NCBI RefSeq assembly: GCF_000158095.2
Contig: NZ_CM011002.1
Location: 3,567,203-3,631,202 of the forward strand
Source: Roseibium alexandrii DFL-11
GTDB taxonomy: Bacteria; Pseudomonadota; Alphaproteobacteria; Rhizobiales; Stappiaceae
Length of the DNA stretch: 64,000 nt
Direction: 5' to 3'
The notes under the pieces were generated by a model that worked only from the letters and a program-made list of their open reading frames with translations, was not told the origin of the DNA and did not search any database. The first letter of the stretch is position 1. Each line of letters opens with the position of its first letter. Made by a program: the position numbers and the translations under genes. Below, piece after piece: positions 59,765 to 64,000 of this stretch.

Positions 59765-60688
59765 ATGAAAGAAAAAAGGGATTTCTCTGTGACCGCAGGC
59801 GACACCGGAGCCATACTGTTTTCGAAAGCAAAAACTTGTTCCGTTTGCGGAGTTCTGACGCTCTTGGGCGCTTCAACCGCACTCGCTCAAGACGAGATCG
59901 TGATTGGTGGTAAAGCCGTACCTGTCGAGGAAGACTCCTACAAATGTGACATGACCGCTGAGGAAATCCCGGATGACCTGAGCATCAAACGGCTGGCGAA
60001 TTGTGAATCCGCCGAGCTCATCGATTTCGAAATGCCAGGCAAGGATCTGCGCGCCGTAAAGTTCACCATTTCACCGGACGACAAACCTATTTCATCCGGG
60101 ATTCGCGCTGAGTTGCGCGACATGTACGTGGCCAAGAATGGCGAGGAAGTCTGGTACCGGATCTCCACATTGATCCCGAAAACGTTTCCCATGGAAGCAG
60201 ACCACCGGCTTGTCCTGTCTCAGTGGCACGAACGGCTGAGGGCGGGTGGCCATAGCTTGCGGCCCAACATTTCACATCGGCTTTGGAACGGCCGTTTCGT
60301 CGTGACCCTTTGGAGCGACGACGTCATCGAACGGCTTGGCACCATCGAGGGAGACGGCCAGATCCTTTATTCGGAGCCTCGGATCGACCAGGGTGTCTAC
60401 CACGAATATGTCTACCGTGTTGTGTGGTCGCCGGAAGATGATGGCCGGATCAATGCCTGGATGCGGCAATGTCCGCCCCTGCGGGAGACCTGCGACGGCC
60501 GTTGGCAGGACATGATTCAGTTTGAAGGCACAACCGGCTACTCCAACGACAAAGTAGATGGGTACTACTTCAAGTACGGGCTCTACACCGTGAGTGACTT
60601 TGAAGTGCCGTTTACGGCTTTTCACAAGGATTACTGGAGCGGACCAACCGCCGAGAGCATCGGATTGTCCGATCCGATCTTCAAATGA
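59765..60688 (+). CDS. Secreted polysaccharide lyase family protein (heparin lyase I-like fold)
   Basis: A protein of up to 307 residues with a signal peptide ending after ALAQ near residue 42. GIRAELRDMYVAKNGEEVWYRIS near the start of the mature domain and the later HLWNGRF- and HEYVYRVVWSPEDDGRINAWM-like stretches match the Polysacc_lyase (jelly-roll) family that cleaves glycans by beta-elimination. Start ambiguous: ATG 59765, or GTG 59789 with AAGGGA upstream. No transporter, sulfatase or other glycan gene is nearby, so the target polymer is unknown. Confidence 0.7.
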   Translation: MKEKRDFSVTAGDTGAILFSKAKTCSVCGVLTLLGASTALAQDEIVIGGKAVPVEEDSYKCDMTAEEIPDDLSIKRLANCESAELIDFEMPGKDLRAVKFTISPDDKPISSGIRAELRDMYVAKNGEEVWYRISTLIPKTFPMEADHRLVLSQWHERLRAGGHSLRPNISHRLWNGRFVVTLWSDDVIERLGTIEGDGQILYSEPRIDQGVYHEYVYRVVWSPEDDGRINAWMRQCPPLRETCDGRWQDMIQFEGTTGYSNDKVDGYYFKYGLYTVSDFEVPFTAFHKDYWSGPTAESIGLSDPIFK

Positions 60689-60730
60689 TCCCGGCGAAAA
60701 ATATGGCTTGTGGCCAACATATTACCGCAG

Positions 60731-60751
60731 TCGGGAGGACTATCCTCCCGA
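60731..60751. terminator. Hairpin between convergent lyase and acyl-CoA dehydrogenase genes
   Basis: A nine-base stem (TCGGGAGGA/TCCTCCCGA) with a CTA loop lies in the 88-base gap between the stops of two convergent genes. T-runs are poor on both sides, so termination may be Rho-assisted. Confidence 0.55.
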
Positions 60752-60776
60752 TCGCGTTGTTCAGCAGCCACGGTAT

Positions 60777-61913
60777 CTAAGTCATCTGGCGGGCATAGCG
60801 CTCCAAATGGTGATCTGTATCGCCGAAAGCCTTTTCTGCGAACATGGCCCGTTTCACGTAGTCCCCAAGCTCATATTCGTCCGTCATGCCGATCCCGCCA
60901 TGCATCTGGATCGCATTTTGGCAGATCACCCGCCCCCGTTCGCCAAGGTAGACCTTGGCGGCAGACACGGCTTTTTTCCGAAGCGGGGCGTCCGGGCTAT
61001 CAGCGGTCATGGCTGCTTCAAAAACCAGTGACTTGGCATGCTCGAAATCGATCGTCATTTCGGCGAGCTGATGCTGAAGTGCCTGGAACTCGCCAATCGG
61101 ACGGCCGAACTGGGTGCGGACCTTGAGATACTCGGTCGTCATGGCAATGATTTTCTCAAGCGCTCCTAAAGCCTCTGCGCACAGCGCTGCCGTGCCAAGA
61201 TCTGCGACATGCTCGATAATGTCACCAGCCTTGTCTTTCGGACCAAGCATGTCCGATGCTGCCACTTGAACACTATTCAGCACAATATCCGCACCGATCC
61301 GGCCATCTGCAAACCGGTAGGGTTTTATCTCCACACCGCTTGCGGCTGGCCGCACAACGAACACGCTTAAGCCTTCCGGCTCAGCCGTGGCTCCGGAGGT
61401 TTGGGCCGACACGATCAGAATGTCCGCTGATGGAGCGCCGATGACCGCTGTTTTCCGGCCGGTGAGCCGGTAGCCATCGCCGTCCGGTTCCGCACGGGTC
61501 GTAACGCTTGAAAGGTCAAACCGGCTTTCAGGCTCCAAGAAACCGACCGCGGCACGTTTGGAGCCATCCGCAATGCCCGGCAGAAAAGCCTTTTTCTGAT
61601 CTTCTGTCCCAGCCAATTGAAGGGCGCCGCCGCCCAAAACAACGCTTGCCGTAAAGGGCTCGAGCGAAAGATGCCGTCCAAACTCGACGGCCGCGACCAT
61701 CGTGTCGACAGCCGTTCCGCCAACGCCCGCATAAGCCTCTGCGATCGGCAGGCCCAGCATTCCAAGCTCACCGAGCGCCGACCAGATCGCAGGATCATGA
61801 TACTGTTCCTCGGCAATGAGGGCTCTTCGGGCGGCCTGGCTGCAGCCATCGCTCAAAAGCTTGCCGAGACTGTCAGATATCAAGGATTGTTCTTCAGAAT
61901 AATTGAAATTCAT
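60777..61913 (-). CDS. Acyl-CoA dehydrogenase, small subunit of a PimCD-like pair
   Basis: A 378-residue acyl-CoA dehydrogenase: LGMLGLPIAEAYAGVGG in the N-terminal helical domain, VGFLEPESRFDLSSV in the flavin region, and QMHGGIGMTDEYELGDYVKRA in the last helical domain. The start ATG 61913 lies 13 bases after the large-subunit stop; a longer frame to 62132 overlaps that gene and is rejected. The pair resembles pimeloyl-CoA dehydrogenase PimC/PimD or FadE26/27-type heterodimers that act on dicarboxylic or bulky acyl-CoAs. Substrate not established. Confidence 0.82.
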   Translation of the reverse strand: MNFNYSEEQSLISDSLGKLLSDGCSQAARRALIAEEQYHDPAIWSALGELGMLGLPIAEAYAGVGGTAVDTMVAAVEFGRHLSLEPFTASVVLGGGALQLAGTEDQKKAFLPGIADGSKRAAVGFLEPESRFDLSSVTTRAEPDGDGYRLTGRKTAVIGAPSADILIVSAQTSGATAEPEGLSVFVVRPAASGVEIKPYRFADGRIGADIVLNSVQVAASDMLGPKDKAGDIIEHVADLGTAALCAEALGALEKIIAMTTEYLKVRTQFGRPIGEFQALQHQLAEMTIDFEHAKSLVFEAAMTADSPDAPLRKKAVSAAKVYLGERGRVICQNAIQMHGGIGMTDEYELGDYVKRAMFAEKAFGDTDHHLERYARQMT

Positions 61914-61926
61914 GACGCCGGTCCGC

Positions 61927-63120
61927 TTAGCTGAGGAGTGCTTTTGAAATGATGTTTTTCTGAATTTCGGTCGAGCCGCCGTAGATCGTTGCCTTGCGGC
62001 GGTCGATGTAAGCTGGCATGCGCGGGATCGCGTAGTCCGGCCCAACTGTGCCGCTGTTCCACGCAGGATCCATAGCCGCTTGCTGCCATGGCAGGGCATG
62101 CACACCGACCGCATCCATTTGCAGTTCGGCAATGCGCTGCTGCACTTCAGTGCCCTTGATCTTCAAAACGGATGGGAAGGCCCCGTTCAGACCCGTGCCA
62201 CTGCCGCTCAGCATCCGCATGTTGGTGAGTTCCAATGCCCTGAGGTCGATCTCGAGCCGCGCGATCTTCGCCGCAAACAGCGGATCCTCGATCAAAGGCT
62301 TGCCGTTTTTCTTCTCTGTCCGGGCGATTTCCAGGAGCTTTTCAAACTCGGCCTTGCAACCGCCGACGCCGGCAATCCCGGTGCGTTCATGCCCGAGCAG
62401 GAATTTGGCATAGTCCCAGCCCTTGTTTTCTTCGCCGACCAGGTTTTCCGCCGGGACCCGGACTTTTTCCAGAAAGACTTCATTGACCGAATGCATGCCG
62501 TCAAACGTGATGATCGGACGGACGGTAATGCCGGGGGTTTTCATGTCGATCAGAAGGAAGGAGATTCCCTGCTGCTTCTTGGCCGCGTTGGGATCAGTGC
62601 GCACCAGGCAGAACATCCAATCGGAAAAATGAGCGTATGACGTCCAGATCTTTTGTCCGTTGACGATGAAATCGTCACCGTCGCGAACCGCTGCCGTTTT
62701 CAAGGAGGCCAAGTCCGACCCCGATCCGGGTTCAGAAAAGCCCTGACACCACGGGACTTCACCACGGGCAATCCCCGGCAAGTGACGGGCTTTCTGGTCC
62801 TCGCTACCGAATTCGATAATTACCGGGCCGACCATGTTAACGCCAAACGGCAGAACACGGGGCGCTCCTGCAAGGTAGGCTTCTTCATCAAAGATGTTCA
62901 CCTGCATCGGTGTCCAGCCGCAGCCGCCGTGTTCCTGGGGCCAGCGGGGTGCAAGCCAACCCTTTTGTCCAAGGATACGCTGCCAGCGCATGAAGTCCTC
63001 GCCATCGAGCTTTTGTCCTGCCCTAACCTTGTCGCTCAAGTCTTTCGGCAGTTCCGCCTCCAGGAAGGTCTTTACCTCGGAACGGAAAACTTCGTCTTCC
63101 GGCGTATAATTGATGTCCAT
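61927..63120 (-). CDS. Acyl-CoA dehydrogenase, large subunit of a PimCD-like pair
   Basis: A 397-residue acyl-CoA dehydrogenase. The flavin segment CQGFSEPGSGSDLAS and nucleotide-binding KIWTSYAHFSDW are typical, and the C-terminal motif is IYGGSTEIQKNI. In most homotetrameric ACADs this position reads YEGTSEIQ with the catalytic Glu; here Gly replaces it, as in subunits of two-gene ACADs. GGAG precedes the ATG. It lies 72 bases after the MaoC gene and before its partner, so the three form an operon for dicarboxylate-, steroid- or aromatic-derived acyl-CoA breakdown. Confidence 0.83.
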   Translation of the reverse strand: MDINYTPEDEVFRSEVKTFLEAELPKDLSDKVRAGQKLDGEDFMRWQRILGQKGWLAPRWPQEHGGCGWTPMQVNIFDEEAYLAGAPRVLPFGVNMVGPVIIEFGSEDQKARHLPGIARGEVPWCQGFSEPGSGSDLASLKTAAVRDGDDFIVNGQKIWTSYAHFSDWMFCLVRTDPNAAKKQQGISFLLIDMKTPGITVRPIITFDGMHSVNEVFLEKVRVPAENLVGEENKGWDYAKFLLGHERTGIAGVGGCKAEFEKLLEIARTEKKNGKPLIEDPLFAAKIARLEIDLRALELTNMRMLSGSGTGLNGAFPSVLKIKGTEVQQRIAELQMDAVGVHALPWQQAAMDPAWNSGTVGPDYAIPRMPAYIDRRKATIYGGSTEIQKNIISKALLS

Positions 63121-63192
63121 GCCTCACTCCCAATTTGTTTATCTGCCTCTACGCACCAACCGCTCCTCCAGCGGCTTTGACGCCGATAGCGT

Positions 63193-63654
63193 TTACCGTC
63201 CCGCGATGAGCCGTTTGGCGGTGTAGGTGATCACCGTTTCCCCGTTTTGATTGACGATGTCGTTGCGCGTCGTCACCACGGCGCGGTTGCCCTTGCTGGT
63301 CTGACGAACCTCCAAAACTTCCACGATGGCGTGAACGGTGTCGCCGGCCGTGACAGGCGCCAGAACCTTCTTGTCGACTTCCAGAAGCGCCAGCCCCGTC
63401 GCCTGGATCAGCGTCTGGCACTGGATGCCTTCGATCAATGTGTAGGTCAGCGCGGCGGGCGCTACTCGCCCCCTGGCCGCGACACCTTGCCCAAAGGTCT
63501 GATCGGTAAACAGGACTTCGGTCATTCCGGTCACACCGACGAAGGCGATGATGTCTGCCTCCGTGATCGTGCGTGCCAGCGTCCGGTACCGGTCACCAGC
63601 GGAAAAGTCCTGCCAGTAGAACCCCGGTCCGACGAGCCGTGGAGATCGTGTCAT
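63193..63654 (-). CDS. MaoC family dehydratase / hot-dog-fold hydratase
   Basis: A protein of about 153 residues with the hot-dog fold: a MaoC-like ARTITEADIIAFVGVTGMTE replaces the usual D-x-N-x-x-H region, so the hydratase dyad is not obvious, and the conserved DTVHAIVEVLEVRQTSKG and VVTTRNDIVNQNGETVITYTAKRL follow. It is probably an enoyl-CoA hydratase or thioesterase-like partner. Two ATG starts (63654 and 63672) have weak ribosome sites; I give the shorter. It is the first gene of the operon with the acyl-CoA dehydrogenase pair. Confidence 0.7.
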   Translation of the reverse strand: MTRSPRLVGPGFYWQDFSAGDRYRTLARTITEADIIAFVGVTGMTEVLFTDQTFGQGVAARGRVAPAALTYTLIEGIQCQTLIQATGLALLEVDKKVLAPVTAGDTVHAIVEVLEVRQTSKGNRAVVTTRNDIVNQNGETVITYTAKRLIAGR

Positions 63655-63885
63655 GCGTCTAAACACTCTCATAGGTGCGTGATCGGGGGTCAGGCCCACC
63701 CGAAAACGTTTTTCATAAGTATATTTATTATTATATTGCGAACTAATTTTCTGGCAAGCGTTTAAAGCGATCTGGTGGTTACAACCCTCCGGGCAGAGCC
63801 CCTTCAATGCGGCACGCGAAAAACCGCCGGCTTTGGTGGCCAACGCCTGGTTTCATGAAATTACAGAGAATAAGCCCGACCAGGC

Positions 63886-63999
63886 CTAAGCGCCGGTTCC
63901 GCTCAACCGGCCCTGAAGGTTCTGCCGTGCCTTGCGCAGGGTCGTGATCAGATGCTCAATGTCACTTTCATCGACACCCTCGAAGGTGACTTCATTCAT
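63886..63999 (-). CDS. Short frame at the right edge, possibly a partial gene
   Basis: Read leftwards from the edge, 37 codons give MNEVTFEGVDESDIEHLITT followed by LRKARQNLQGRLSGTGA and a TAG. It may be a complete short protein with ATG at 63999 or the C-terminus of a longer gene cut by the window. The peptide is acidic then basic and helical. I do not recognise it. Confidence 0.35.
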   Translation of the reverse strand: MNEVTFEGVDESDIEHLITTLRKARQNLQGRLSGTGA

Positions 64000-64000
64000 C

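Noticed and set aside
1..64000. CRISPR arrays, rRNA or tRNA genes
   Set aside because: No regularly spaced repeats, rRNA signatures or cloverleaf with a convincing T-loop were found; one TTCGATT string near 1830 lies inside the kinase coding sequence.

Overview
The window reads as chromosomal DNA of a marine-type heterotrophic alphaproteobacterium, most like Roseibium/Labrenzia (Stappiaceae). That placement is inferred from gene content: MmcB, DUF6481, a GAAC-N7-GAAC LexA box, a SoeABC enzyme, a DUF442-SQR fusion and several acyl-CoA dehydrogenases. No marker gene such as rRNA is present. Coding density is high, most genes sit in short operons with overlapping stops and starts, and I saw no rRNA, tRNA, CRISPR array, intact transposase or prophage.

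Layout. 0.1-7.1 kb (minus): a seven-gene acyl-CoA operon (CoA ligase, SDR, MaoC hydratase, flavin oxidoreductase, ACAD, APH-type kinase, SDR) that looks like a split version of the ACAD10/11 or Lva pathway for 4-hydroxyacids. 7.4-14.5 kb: a lipid kinase, a LysR regulator divergent from glutaryl-CoA dehydrogenase, a DAO-family oxidase, an N-formylglutamate amidohydrolase relative and a glyoxylate aminotransferase. 14.5-19.3 kb: a polyphosphate:AMP phosphotransferase, a DedA/PAP2/LssY fusion and a secreted DUF1176 protein. 19.4-24.9 kb (plus): sulfide detoxification (two YeeE/YedE transporters, persulfide dioxygenase, DUF442-SQR fusion) followed by a SulP transporter. 24.9-27.8 kb: DNA repair (LexA-boxed mmcB, photolyase, a 48-residue DUF2256 protein). 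27.9-34.1 kb (minus): xylose uptake and catabolism (xylF-xylH-xylG-xylB-xylA), divergent from a ROK repressor that is translationally coupled to a di-heme oxidoreductase and a CRTAC1-like protein.

38.6-43.2 kb is the accessory stretch: a cupin, a trypsin-like protease, DUF6481, a small basic protein and a cold-shock gene, bounded by two copies of the same pair of 3' gene ends (CRTAC1 and GNAT), the second copy being debris. 43.2-50.4 kb holds preTA (reductive pyrimidine catabolism) convergent with soeCBA (sulfite oxidation). 50.6-52.3 kb has a BCCT transporter with a terminator-like leader and a coupled 33-residue membrane peptide. Then come a GGDEF-EAL protein, an NMT1/THI5-like binding protein divergent from a nitroreductase, an orphan TadE/TadE/TadG set, a secreted polysaccharide lyase, and a MaoC plus two-subunit acyl-CoA dehydrogenase operon at the right edge.

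How parts connect. The sulfide operon and SoeABC together could take sulfide through persulfide and sulfite to sulfate, with SulP as a possible anion transporter. Two sites resembling the RutR operator, one at preTA and one between the binding protein and the nitroreductase, suggest a shared pyrimidine-responsive regulation across 12 kb. All functional calls come from motifs read by eye; no database search was run.
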